In this document: positions 10,077 through 22,480 of the stretch, in pieces
How the letters are laid out: every line of letters begins with the position of its first letter
How positions within the stretch are numbered: the stretch's first letter is position 1
Assembly: GCA_025738555.1 (NCBI GenBank)
Contig: JAOVFP010000024.1
Location: 682,001-746,000, forward strand
Source of the DNA: Cyathus striatus
Lineage: Eukaryota > Basidiomycota > Agaricomycetes > Agaricales > Nidulariaceae
Direction of reading: 5' to 3'
Length of the DNA: 64,000 nucleotides
The notes under the pieces: model-generated
The model's input: the letters and a program-made list of their open reading frames with translations, nothing else
What the model was told of the DNA's origin: nothing
Databases searched by the model: none
Made by a program: the position numbers and the translations under genes

Positions 10077-13000
10077 ATGGCTACGCAATCTTACAGCACT
10101 GCGGCCCAGCCACGATTAAGCGTTCGGATTGACAACATTGATTACGCTCTTATTCCTCCAGGTCCACTTGACAATACTTCGCTTGCCCTTGTCCCCACTA
10201 TTCGGATATTTGGCATTTCATCCACTGGGGAGAGTACTTGTGCACACATTCACCAGGTGTACCCATATCTCTTTGTTGAGTATACTGGTAGACTGGAGGC
10301 TCAGCACGGTACGGTTACTAATGTTAACTTATGTACACGACTTACAGAGTTAAACCCTCAGTTAAGCGCTACATATCCAAGTTCAACTCTTCCTTAAATC
10401 ACGCTATAGCCGCATCATTCAAGCGAGATACGAATCCTTCTATCTCACGATTCATTCGGGCAGTCTTGCTCATCAAGGGCATACATTTCTATGGTTTTCA
10501 TTCGTCGTACTCCCCATTCTTGAAAATTTTAGTAGCAAATCCAGGACATATAAACCGAATATCCGTCATTTTGCAGTCTGGTACTGTCATGAGCACTCGG
10601 TTCTGTGTTTACGAGAGTCACCTCAGTTATATTTTGCAATTCATGTGCGACTTCGGATTATACGGGTGTGGTTTTATCAATGTCGAAGACGCTTTACAAA
10701 GACTCCCCAATCAGAGTGATGAAGAATTTGAACACGGAAAATCGACAATGCTTACAAGTACCCCTACATCTTTCGAGCCCTCCCCATATTTCCGAACATC
10801 CAGAGTACCTCTGGAAGTTGATATTATTGCCCCTCAGATACTGAATAGGCATCGTCTAAAACAACGTTTGCTGCATCACAAACTCAAGATACCCTCAACT
10901 CCTTCGCCACCAGAACCCTTAGTGATTAGCGTTCGCGAACTTTGGGACGATGAGCGAGCTCGTCGTAAGGCTCGAGGCCTAGACCCCTCTCCCGAGATTC
11001 CAGTTGATCCTACTAAGTCTTCTAGAGTGGCTAGTACTCAGTGGGTGGCGGAAGCTAGGTGGTGGGAAGAGATTCAAAGGCGATTAGAGACAGAAAAAGA
11101 AATTCCGAGTGCTCCTGATAATCCAACTGGTTGGGAACGGTGGACAATGACTGCATTTGAAAGTATTGAAGCCCTCTGGGAGGAACAGTATAGATGCTGG
11201 AAGCCGATGCCAAGTCAACGAGGCGAAGAACTAAACACCCTTGCGACAACTCTTTGTTCCGAGGACAATGTGTGGGAGAACCTACCAGGGGAGCAGAAAA
11301 TCGATTTGGATGTTGATCTCAGCATGCTTTCATGCCAGGAATTAGATGCCTTGGATGAGATTGGCCTAGAAGACAATAGAGATATTCAAAATAACTACGT
11401 CGATGAAGAGGACGAGGACGCTGAGGGAATAGAGTCTAAGGATGTTGAATACGAAGATACTGAACTTCAAACGAGCAAAGATTTAACTCCTATTGTTGAA
11501 GGTGTTGCAAGTGAATCACCTAAGAGACGTGGTGAAAGGTATAATAAACATCTTTAATGGTTCTGAGTAATGCTCATGACGGCCCAGTTCACAAGATCCC
11601 TTCACCGACATCCACGGCCATAAAACTCACAACCTCAGTCTACAAACACAATTCCAGCTACAAAGGTTGGTTTATATGATCATTTATTATTGTCGCTGTT
11701 AATAACTACTGAGGGCTAATATTATTTGATAATCAGCCCTCCAACAACCCCAACAAACCTTCGCAGCCTAGTGAAAGCTCAATCCCTAACACCTACCAAG
11801 TCGTGCGTCCTCATATACTTTATATATAGCATCCTCATTTCAATAGACAGGTATGCACCCAATGATTTACAATCACCGGACGGTAGCAGTGGTGGTACAT
11901 CTGTCAGGTATAGTTCGATCTCGTAACGCAGTTCGATATGCTGTTGAGAAATAAAACAGTACAGAGAAACAAACAACTTTTAATTTAAATGCCGACCCCT
12001 TGGATTCTGATGGTGATGCAGCGTAAGTTACACAGCCTTTCCATCAAGTGTAAGTCGCTAAATTGTGATCTTGTTAGTTCGGACTCAGGTATTGGCAGGC
12101 AAGACTAGTGCTCCGGTGATACACTGACTGACTGATACTCTACTATATAGATAGTGGTTCAAGGAGGTTTCGTAAGAAAGCGCGGATTTCAACGCCGTTC
12201 TGCGAAACAGATGGGATGTTCTCGCTTAGTTCAGCTAAGACTGCAGCTTGCGAAAGAACCAGAGCAGAAGACCTCTGTCGTGCCATTACCGCCTGCAAGG
12301 CAATTAATTTAAATTGTTACGATTATGTCTACCCTCCCCCTACCGTCTCTTCGCTTTTGGGATCTTTAGAAGAGCATGGTATTCCGAGCAAGGTATACAC
12401 AGTTCCATATTTCTCCCGTGCCAATGATGTTACAGGACGTCCATACGAATGTGCGGGTCTGACATACAAGGCGCAAGGGCGAGGTGTTAATAGCTTGACA
12501 GAGTGGAACGTAGAACCACATGTGGACTCATCGAACCTCAGTTTGGATTATTTTACAGGTACAGACAGACCACTCAAGACGCTCAAATTTACTGGCTGGG
12601 AATACGCCAGCCACCCTCCCGCAGCAAGGGAAGTTCGAAAATGGTTGTCTGCATCTCCGTCACTCACCAGACAGACGACCTCACAAGTACGTAAGGGACA
12701 TAACTAGAAATATATTCTAGTAGCTTGACCACATTTTCCGTAGGGTCCCATGCAAAACGTCACTTATGACAGAACTACTGCCAATGCAAGGCTCGAGGAC
12801 AGCACACTTCGGACGAAAGAAAATATGTCTGTCCTATCAGTCGAGGTATTTGGTGGGTCATATTTATGTTATTCAAGGGTACTGTTTAATCCAAGTTTAA
12901 TAATCACCACAATTGTTACTGCGATAGCTCCAAGTGAAGGAGAAAAAGTTCCGGATCCCGAAATGGATGGAATTGCGGCAGCATTTTATGCCTGTCATAT

Positions 13001-16000
13001 ATCCGGCACAGATATATTTCAAACAGGCGTTATTGTCGTTCGCGCTCCACAATTCGCTCAGCGCCGTCTTAGAGATGTCAAAGTAGACGTTGTAAACAAT
13101 GAGCTTGACCTTATTAACAAGTTGATAGATGTCGTGTTGGAATTAGACCCTGACATCATTGTCGGCTGGGAAATTGAATGCTGCTCTTGGGGCTACTTTG
13201 CTGCTCGTAGTGCATGCTATGGACTGGATATAACTGAATTCATATCCCGCGCACCTCCTTGTAACAGACATGGTGATGGCCTGTGGGGAAGCAAACACAA
13301 TACATCCTTAAAGATCACTGGACGCCATGTCCTAAACTTGTGGAGAATTATGCGTTCTGAGAAGCAATTAACGAGCTACACGTTCGAGAATGCAATATTT
13401 CAGGTGCTTAGACAAAGGTACAGCCACCTCTTGCTTATGTTCATTACTGCGATTATTTCAGTGACACGACTTCATACAAAGGGTTCCCCATTACAGCACA
13501 AACACTCTGACCGACTGGTATCATAGTACTGTGCCAATGCATACATTCTTCCTTGTCAGCTATTTCGCTCGCCGGGCAAAGTTGAACCTACAGATGTTAG
13601 AAGAAGCCGAAATTATTACAAAAACTGCGTAATGTTTTATCTCTATGAACCTTCTTCAGTTTATTCATTCTACTTATAATAGAGAATTTGCTCGAGTGTT
13701 CGGTGTTGACTTTTTTTCAGTGATCACCCGCGGATCGCAGTTCAAAGTGGAGTCCTTCATGTTTCGCATAGCAAAGCCGGAGAACCTAATTCTGATATCT
13801 CCCAGCAAGCGTGACGTAAGTGTCACTGTTATCTTTCAACTGATTTATGACAAATTCGTGGTTGTTTCTTAGGTCGGCAAGCAAAATGCTGCTGAATGTA
13901 TGCCGCTGATTATGGAGCCGATATCGGCCTTTTATTCTAGTCCGTTGCTAGTTTTAGACTTTCAGTCGCTCTATCCTTCAGTCATGATTGCATATAATTA
14001 CTGTTATTCAACATGCCTCGGAAGAGTCAACAAATTTCAAGGAAATTATAAATTTGGTGTTACTAATCTTGACCTTCCCATTGGTTTACTCGACAAACTA
14101 ACGGGTCACATTTCAGGTAACCGCTAAACACCCATCGTGGTACCCTTCTGACAGCATTTAAGTGGCTCCAAATGGGATGATATATGTCAAACCAGAAGTA
14201 CGCAGAGGCTTGCTTGGAAGGATGCTAATCGAGATTTTGGAAACCCGCGTTATGATAAAACAGGCTATGAAAGGTGTCGGTGTTGATATGGTCGGTACCA
14301 TTGTCAATCTGAGAGTGGTACTAACCTAATACTGTGCTATTTTTTCAGAGGCTAAAAAAGATTCTTGATGCTCGCCAGTTGGGTTTGAAGTACATTGCCA
14401 ACGTCACTTATGGATATACAGGCGCAACACTGTCTGGACGTATGCCAGCGGTCGAAATCGCAGACAGTATAGTTCAATCTGGAAGAGAAATTCTTGAAAA
14501 GGCAATATGGCATAATAAAACTACTCTGGACAACGATCTAATGCTACATACGTTAGGCTGTAAACGTAATTAATGCAACGCCAAAATGGGGTGCACAGGT
14601 ATGTAGTATATTCTAAAATGCTATTGATCCTTTATTTGCAATGTTCAGGTAGTATACGGCGACACAGATAGCGTCTTCGTGTGAGTTCTATTGCATCACA
14701 TACGTGTCATGGTAAACGTTCTTTCTTTTAGATATTTAAGAGGAAAAACTCGGGAGCAAGCATTTATGATAGGAAATGAGATTGCAGATAGAATTACTGC
14801 AATTAATCCAGTTCCCATCAAGTTGAAGTTTGAAAAGGTCAATGCTTTCGTCTGGATCGAATGAAACTAACCTTTACCAGGTGTATCATCCTTGTGTCTT
14901 GTTGTCTAAAAAGCGCTATGTGGGTTTCAAATACGAGAACGCAGACGAACGCGAACCCACTTTTGATGCAAAAGGCATCGAAACTGTGAGAAGAGATGGA
15001 GTTCTTGCCCAGCGAGAGATGATGGAAAATTGTCTAAAGTGTGCACTTTTGGACCTAAAACCCGAATTACAGTAACAATATTACAGACTGTTATTCCGTA
15101 CCCAGGATCTCAGTGAAGTCAAAGACTATTGCTTACGATCTTGGACAAAACTTCTAGAGAATCGTGCTTCAGTTCAAGACTTCATATTTGCGAAGGAAGT
15201 GCGGATGGGTAACTACAGGTCTAGGCGGTTATTTCTGAACCTTTAGACCACTTCTCTGATTTGACTTAGTGATAATGTTATCCCTCCTCCAGGCGTAATG
15301 GTTGCCGCACGGAAAATGATGGATGATCCAAACAACGAACCTCAATTTGGAGATCGCATCCCATACGTGATCATTAAAAGTGACTACCGGAAAAGGCTTT
15401 CAGAAAGGGCCATGGATCCTTTGGAGTTTGTCAACAACAGGTAAGGATGTCAGATACTAATTGAGTATGATGCTTACTGCGAGACAGAGAACTTCGTCTG
15501 GATACTACATACTACATCACGCAAGTACTGATTCCTCCGCTGGAAAGGATATTTAACCTTGTTGGAGCAAGTGTACGCCAATGGTATCAAGAAATGCCTA
15601 GAGTGTTGTCTATCGTCGAGGAACCTTCATCACCCCAGAAGATGTCTCCAACTAAGCATACTTCAAAGATGAATTCGCCAAAAGAGGACACAGACTCGCC
15701 TCCTCCTTCTCTTCACGAAGCTTCTGACGAGTTAGATGATACAAAATCATCCAGCGAGGCTGATATATATGAACATTTTGACAGAAATCGCTGCATTCTA
15801 TGTGGAGTCGATGCTTCGGATGGTATTTCAAACATCTTCATTCCGGGGTAGTACTGATATAAAGTTTTCATGACAGTTCTCTGCAATCGCTGTCGTGACT
15901 TACCCCAGGAGACTATTTCCGACCTTGGTTCAAGTGTACGGATAAATGAGAGGCGCTTCAGATCTGCTCATCAAATATGTGTTTCTTGCTCTGGAATGGT

Positions 16001-16175
16001 GGCAGGAGAAACAGTACAATGTGATTCCATTGATTGTCCCTGGTTGTATGCTAGGAAAAGGGCAGAGCGCGATATAGAGGCAGCGGCTTTCATGAAAGAC
16101 ATAATTGAAGATATGGAAATAGAGTGTTATGAAATGGAGTCATTACGAAACATTTCCGAAACCACAAATATATAG
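10077..16175 (+). CDS. REV3: DNA polymerase zeta catalytic subunit
   Basis: Translesion B-family polymerase, assembled from about 20 short exons that all join in frame (first: 10077..10308, then 10350 on); roughly 1,600 aa. The N-terminal domain has LSVRIDNIDYALIPPGP and VYPYLFVEYTG. A long acidic middle region follows, then the vestigial exonuclease domain (DPDIIVGWEIE), KVESFMFRIAKPE, motif A LDFQSLYPSVMIAYNYC, motif B ANVTYGYTGATLSGRMP, motif C VYGDTDSVFV and KKRYVGFKYE. The C-terminus holds CILCGVD/LCNRCR and CVSCSG/CDSIDCPW, the paired cysteine clusters (CysA zinc, CysB 4Fe-4S) that bind accessory subunits. One intron (14502-14556) appears to be GC-AG. It ends 41 bp from the convergent neighbour. 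Confidence 0.93.
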
Positions 16176-16216
16176 ATACTGCTGACACATTGGTACTCAG
16201 CGAGGTACATGAATAA

Positions 16217-16981
16217 TTACACTGTCTGGTAAGGTTCGGGAGATCCAGCAACCGCGTGTGGATTTTGAGCCTGTTGTGGTTTAGATGGTGGCCGACCACT
16301 ACGAAAGTTGTCTTCGTCGTCGACGGTTTGATACCCCTCTCGACCCGAAGAAGTAAACCCTCCTGGCATGGACCAGACTGAAAGAACCATCAGGAAAGTG
16401 AAATTAGCGTTAGCCAGACATGTAACATACCTGTTGCACCGGCGAGGTCAGCACCTCCTAATCCAAGTCCGCCGAGTTGGCCTCCCCTCTGTCGAAGAGC
16501 AGCCGCAAAGGCGAAGAAAGTAGGTACCTTCAACAATTGTCAGAAACATACATAAAATAGCACTGCTAGCTACCTTGAGAAGCAAAAGAAGAATCGTCAG
16601 CAATAATAGAAACCCATTTTGGTCATTTCTAGTCATCCAAATTATGTCAAACATTGCGGACAACCCTAGGAGACCAGTAAACTATACGCAAGAAACATGT
16701 AAGTATGAGCGCAGAGGGTTAACATTGACAAGGAGACATATTTACGGTCTGTAGAGATTGAATGCTCTCGGTACTTTCCCTGGCATATATCCCGAAGAGA
16801 AAAATGGGCAAATTGTATGACGGCGATAAGAATGGACTAAGCAGAAACGACAGGATCTTTGTAGAAGAGAACAGCACGTAGGTCAGCATTGGAGCCATTG
16901 GTGGATAAGTTCAACAGTTCAACAACGCACTGTGCCAGCGAGAACGAGCTTAGTGGGATCAAGAGACTGAACGAAGTCCAT
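16217..16981 (-). CDS. AGTRAP-like integral membrane protein
   Basis: Model: complement(join(16217..16377,16431..16527,16574..16681,16746..16856,16931..16981)), 175 aa. It has four hydrophobic helices (LVLAGTILSFLLSPFL, LPIFLFGIYAR, GLLGLSAMFDIIWM, LLLLTILLLLLKVPTFFAF), then ERGG-like LRQRGGQLGG and a cytosolic tail with two YQTV motifs, one of them C-terminal. The topology and the YQT tail resemble the animal type-1 angiotensin-receptor-associated protein family, here presumably an endomembrane protein of unknown role. An alternative start at 16898 (MAPMLTYVLF...) gives 172 aa without the first intron. The gene is divergent from DPH7 with 201 bp between starts. Confidence 0.68.
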
Positions 16982-17182
16982 CTTCAAGGTTTCTCTTGTG
17001 AGGTATTGCAGGAAACAAGTGTATGGTGATAATGAATTCTGGATTCTGAAATAAAAGCCAGTTGAACTTGAAATGAAAGGGAAACAACATTATTTGTATA
17101 AACGCGTGACCCTGAGAAATTGTAATCTTAGTAAACAACCATACCGTTAACATACCGTTGTCGTGGATAAGATTGTCACTTG

Positions 17183-18580
17183 ATGTTCGACACAATATTT
17201 CCTGCAGATAGTCTGGAATTTTGTCCAAGTAGTTCTGCAAGCAATTTATTCGTTTGTGGTACATATAAACTCGACGAAACCGAACATATCTCTGATCAGC
17301 CATCTACCCATGGACAACATCGCCGAGGACAATGTCTCGTTTTTGAAATTGATTTTCCTTCAACAAATTTGTCAGTACATTCATGCTTAATCTGAATTTG
17401 TTCTTATCACCATTGAAGTCGTCACATACAGTCTTTTGATTTACCAGCAATATTGGACATGAAATGGTATAGATATTTTTGCACTTAGCTCCAGAGATAT
17501 CGAATCATTGTAGGTGCCATAGATCTGAAGCTGCACGACCATTGCTAGCAACCGCTGATTCGGAAGGAGGTATTACGCTCTTTGAGTGGCAGCACTCTGA
17601 GGTAGGTGCTATTAATTTATTGCATGGGGACGCGATGCTAGAAACATCCATAGCATAAACTGAAGAAAACCAGCATGATATCTTGCGCAACTTCGGATAC
17701 ACTTTGCCTTTCTCTGGACTGGTCAAATCGACGCTTCCCTGGAAAGTATGTGTTCAATTGTAGCAGTTAATAAAGTATACAATGCGCTAGACAGGGATTT
17801 TGGCTCGATGGCGGTGTCATTGTCCAATGGAAGTCTGGCTCTGTTGGAGCCTCAAGAAAGCAACTTGATAAAGACGGCGACATGGCATGCACATGATTAT
17901 GAACCATGGATAACTGCTTGGAATTACTGGGATAAGAATGTTCTGTATTCGGGTCCTGATCTAGAATTATTTTGGGAAAGTCGTATTTTTTGACAAATTT
18001 CTCAGGTGGAGACGATCTCAAGCTTAAATGTTGGGATGTAAGGCGAGAAGTCGACGAGCCATTGTTTGTTAATAAACGGTGCGGTTCATGCTCATCGTTT
18101 CAGCAAAAACGTAATAAAACAATGAAATACTTACAGATTCGGGGCTGGAGTCACGTCTATCCAGTCTCATCCATTTATCGAGCATTTGTTAGCAGTGGGG
18201 AGGTCTGTCTACTGTCTACCTTCCAGCACCGCAGCACTAATTATCTTTGGAACGTTAGTTATGACAATACGGTGCAGCTGATTGATGTTCGAAAGCCACT
18301 CGCATCGCTTGGTCAAGTAGACGTTGGTGGTGGGGCGTGGCGTGTCAAATGGCACCCTTCGGCTTCTCGTAAAGAAGAGCTTTTGGTAGCATGCATGCAT
18401 GATGGCTTCAAGATTGTGAAGTTTAGCGCAGAGTACCAGTGCGAAGTTGTCAAACGATTTGATGAACATTCGTCTTTGGCGTATGGGGCTGACTGGTGTT
18501 TTGCTACCCAAAATAATAAGGAGAGTCTTGTTGGAAGTTGTTCATTTTATGATCATGCTTTGCAGTTGTGGTCAGCATAG
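17183..18580 (+). CDS. DPH7: Diphthamide biosynthesis WD40 protein (diphthine methylesterase)
   Basis: Model: join(17183..17374,17432..17466,17514..17601,17654..17745,17795..17952,18006..18078,18137..18202,18259..18580), 341 aa, all phases consistent. WD40 repeats include LFVCGTYKL, LLATADSEGGITLFEW, GSLALLEP, SGGDDLKLKCWDVR and GSYDNTVQLIDVRKP. The C-terminal signature HSSLAYGADWCF with GSCSFYDHALQLWSA is typical of Dph7/WDR85, which removes the methyl ester from diphthine on elongation factor 2 before amidation. The GGGAWRVKWHPS strand also fits. Cytosolic. It converges with the TMEM135-like gene 87 bp downstream. Confidence 0.9.
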
Positions 18581-18667
18581 ATAGCACAGCAAATTTTTAT
18601 AATAGTACGGAACAAAAGAGTCTACTCCAGGGTATATTATGTACTGTCACAGTTATTCAGATAGTCG

Positions 18668-20638
18668 CTAGGCACCTTCACCAGGATTCGGCGGAGGGAT
18701 ATTAATTTTATCGAAGTTAGAGGAAGTCCTGGAATCCTTTTGACGCTTCCAAAAGCCTGCACTAGGGCCATTCAGCACAAACGCTACTGTCCAACGTGAC
18801 AGCCCGCGGAGAGATTCTGGTTGATGAATAGCAGATGTAAGCAAATATGATATAGACAAGATAAACGACATCCTAAAGTCATTCATTAGTCACGCATCAT
18901 GACCAAGTTACTTCTTTTAAAAACATACCGTTCTAAGATACGCGGGACGGGATTAACGTTCTTTAGCCACAGACGAGGAAGACAAGCTCTGACTGCTCTT
19001 GGTAACACATATAGAGCAATTTCTCCGCGTCTCCGACCATTTTCAATCCAGATGCTGCTGCCACACATCAATGATCCTGCTAACATGCATCCGTATGGGC
19101 CATCCCAGAAATCATGCGAAATATGAGGAAGTAGTCTTGCTAGAACCAAGCTTCTGGATAAGCATACTCCGTACCAATATAGAGAGACAAAAGAAGAAAG
19201 GAATGCAGCACTTCTAAAGGCTCCCATTAGCACAGTGATAATGCGATGTGGCCTAAGTAATGTTCGAGGATTGGTGGCAAGAGCGGGAAGAAAATGAACC
19301 TAATATGAAAATCTTCAATGAATAGATGAGGTTGAAAGAGAGAAGTAAGATCATACGGGAATATATATAGCAAGCGCTTCAATGTAAGCGTTGATACCCC
19401 GAATGATCATGTTCGCAGTGCAGCTATGCGATAACTGAAGGTTGGAGCCAATGCCGCCATGTACAACCTCGCAAGGCATTCCACCGATTCCATCTCGACC
19501 ATTTACGCTAATAGCTTTCCAAATATGTAGAGTCTGCGGCCCTCCAAACGCCGGAAGAATAGAAGGGTCGCCCCAGGAATGTGGATATCCAAGATCTTCG
19601 GCAAGATTTTGAAGTAGATTACGATGAATTGCGGAACCGCGTCTATACAACCAACTTCCTGCACGAATATACCGAAGAGCTGCTAAAAGACGCTGGTCCA
19701 CGTTTGCCATCGTGTTGATCCATTTCACATATGAGCGTGGAAGCCTTACAAATTGATAGTAAGAGGACTGATGGGAAGATACGTGCTCATATAGCATACC
19801 TTTCTGGTTGATAGAAGAAACACCACATAATTCTAAAGCCAATTGAGTTTTTAGAATATAATAAACGACATTAACGTATTCACCTAGCACTGCAAGCCCA
19901 GAAAACAAAGGCATCAAGGCGGGAAGTCCAAAGCTGAGCATTACTTCTGCGTCTTTGTTCCTTTTCCTTTCCTTCTGTAATAATTGTCGACCCTTTCTCA
20001 GGTGAGGACGGATTTAGCTTGAGAATTACACTCTGGGCCACAGCATCTAGAGCTCGCACACATAGAAGGAGCGTCAGATCCAAAGTGGGGGATGCTCGAT
20101 TGACATACGAGGCATTGTAGGTTGTCAGAGAACTCGCCCGAATGGTCCGGTCGCTCAGCAATGCTGCACGCCTGCGTCCAGACTGAATGAGTAATATGCC
20201 TATTAATGATGTAATTATATAGGAAATGAAGGTCTTCTGCTTGTCCGTCACTTTCATAGCATGTAGCTTCCCTAGAAGCCGTTCCACGATACCGAGAGTT
20301 TGATCACGAGAATAGGTTTTGTTGGGGTGATCCAGTGCGAGCCAGAGTGATCTAAGTCTAGCACCACCCCCAACTATAACAGTAATTGCGAAGGCAAACC
20401 CGTCGTGGCTAAATTCCCTTCTGAGGACACGACGTAGAGCATTCCAACCAGCCTTCGGGCTTTGTTTGCCACTGGCGGCGCCAATGATAAATGGAACGAG
20501 AGATGGGCCAAGTGAAAGGGAGAGTGAGAGCGCGTATGTCCGGAGAGCTATCTGCGCAGGATCCCTGGTATCTTCTGGCAACGATGGAATGTATTTATAC
20601 CAGGCATTCCAATTCGACCCCACAATGTCAGGAAGCAT
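18668..20638 (-). CDS. TMEM135-like polytopic membrane protein
   Basis: Exons: complement(18668..18872, 18929..19299, 19357..19744, 19800..19832, 19884..20638 or further). All phases agree, including an 11-codon microexon reading IMWCFFYQPE. Conserved core: CEVVHGGIGSNLQLSHSC, RGINAYIEALAIYIPVHFLP, MGAFRSAAFLSSFVSLYWYG. Such Cys-containing, multi-helix fungal proteins belong to the TMEM135 N-terminal-domain family, tied in animals to mitochondrial and peroxisomal lipid handling; the fungal role is unknown. The start is uncertain: coding-like sequence continues upstream of the first in-frame ATG (20638) to at least 20704, and an ATG at 20777 may open a first exon. Confidence 0.78.
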
Positions 20639-20777
20639 GCTTTCTTCGTTGGAAGCGCTTGGGATAATATCTTCTAGGATACTTTGGGCAAAGATCGTGA
20701 CCACTGCATAAGTGCTCTTAATAATACGATATTATGTTGGTGACTAGATGTCTCAGAGAAGTTTTGAACAATGACAT

Positions 20778-21104
20778 CGAATATGATATATAAATCTTCA
20801 CGTGCCACGCGTGAAGTGAGCTTGCATGTGATTTTATTTATATAAATAACATTTTACAGCTTGATTGCATGATTCTGCGGAATCGCACTGGAAAGAAATT
20901 TAAAGGGATGTCGCACACTCGAATTCCTTATGTAAGTATAAGCTATTATTGCACTACGTAAACGCGAGTCATACGTGTCTAGATTACATAAAATGTTGGA
21001 AGTGTAATTTGACAATACAAAAGATATGCTGCAATCGCAAAAGTATACTTAATTGTCTGCCATTCGGGATAACCGTAAACATAATACTTATAGACATACT
21101 AAAT
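20778..21104. other. AT-rich intergenic, nothing recognised
   Basis: This lies between the 5' side of the TMEM135-like gene and the 3' end of the dysferlin-domain gene. No open frame or repeat stands out. Confidence 0.5.
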
Positions 21105-22480
21105 TTACTTAATGCTTGACTTTATGTTGGGAGCATCTAGCACACCATGCCCGAGTTCATTTGCGTAACTCCAGAAATCAATTTCATTATCACCATGGAG
21201 GTCAATGTTCATTTCCGAAAATAGACCTGTTAAAGAAAGTAATTTGAGAAATTGGACACGAGATTCAGGATAAACGAAGGCATGCAGAATCTCTGAGCCC
21301 TGAAAGTCAATTTTGAGAACGAAAATCATCATATATACAATGTAAGCAATAAAACATACATAGCTGCGAAATATTGGGATCATGTAATTTGTAGGTACCG
21401 GAGACAGGCCGTCTAAGGTATCTGTTTCGGCATTAAGAGGGTCAAAGGGTAGTAAAGTGTCGTCCCTTTCGCTTCGCTTCTCGTTTTGGCCAGGTTGCGA
21501 TGATTTGCGTGTATCCTCGAGGCGATGGCAACCCAGCCAAGCTTTCCATAACTCGAGTCTATGACTATCCCGAGCACACCATTTTAGAATTCTACGGCAT
21601 CGCTGCCAATCTGCTGCTGCATCTTGACCAGTCCATACTTCGCAAAGTTTTACTTCTGAAACAGGAATAGATGTAGACGACGTAGGGAAGGAGGAAGCAA
21701 TTGAGTGACGCGCTCTGCCGTTAGAGTCCTTTCCCGAAGAGCTGCTGACTTCATGGAACATGACGTCGTCCCACTCATCTAGGCGAGTTTTTGCAGGCTT
21801 CATCATAAGGCGAATCCATCTACGACGTCTTACCCATCCACCTGCACTAAAGGGACCAACGTGGGCACGCCAATGATGTTTCCTGAACAGCCAATTATAC
21901 TGAAATCCATCGTGCTGTACTTCACCATCAGAGCGCATATCAATCATCCAACGGCGAGAGACCCATCGCCAAGTGCCATCTGGAAGAGGGTAGTTGGCAA
22001 GCGTAAGTGCTGGTTGTTTGGAACGACGCGGAGAAGCATTCGGCAATGTGAATGGAGAAGGGTCATGAGGAAGTAGAGACATGTGTGAATAGTAAGGAAT
22101 AGAGAAAATTGTCATGCTGTAGAATGATAAGGAGAGGAATGTTAGGGACGATAACAAATGAAAAGTGTTTCGAATACAGACCCTCTTTGATGCTCGTAAA
22201 GGACTGCCCATTCATAGTGGTCTTTATATTCGTCCTGTGAACGTAAATGAGAAGCATCGAGGTGAATATCAGAGAGCTCTGTTGACGGAAGAGGAGAGTT
22301 TTCTGAGGACAGAGGTTCAGATTGTAAGGAGCGTCCACGGTTGGTGTGAGCGTGAAAGAGACGCGAAAGAGAGAAACAACGACAGAATGAAAGCTTGGAT
22401 TGGAGACGAGCGCGAGCAGGATCTGCCGCAGCGGGGATGTCAAGAACGAGGGAAGGAGGAGGATCAGAGAGAGAGGCCAT
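21105..22480 (-). CDS. Dysferlin-domain (DysF) protein, Spo73/Pex30-like
   Basis: Model: complement(join(21105..21299,21399..22116,22182..22480)), 403 aa. A basic N-terminal region precedes a DysF module: YEWAVLYEHQRGMTIFSIPYYS, then NYPLPDGTWRWVSRRWMIDM with DGEVQHDGFQYNWLF, and the DysF-C block GPFSAGGWVRRRRWIRLM. There is no obvious transmembrane region, unlike Pex30/Pex23 peroxins, so it resembles the single-DysF Spo73/Mug65 type. DysF modules occur in proteins acting at ER-derived or prospore membranes; that role is inferred. The C-terminal third (SEVKLCEVWTG, WKAWLGCH, SGLFSE-like) is predicted helical and conserved-looking. The 3'-most intron is about 99 nt. Confidence 0.82.

Noticed and set aside
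10077..16175. REV3 as a pseudogene, because the frame is broken many times
   Set aside because: All breaks fall at short introns with matching phases and every polymerase motif is intact.
22160..22480. Plus-strand ORFs overlapping the DysF gene's first exon
   Set aside because: They are antisense shadows; the minus-strand frame carries the conserved YEWAVLYEHQRG.
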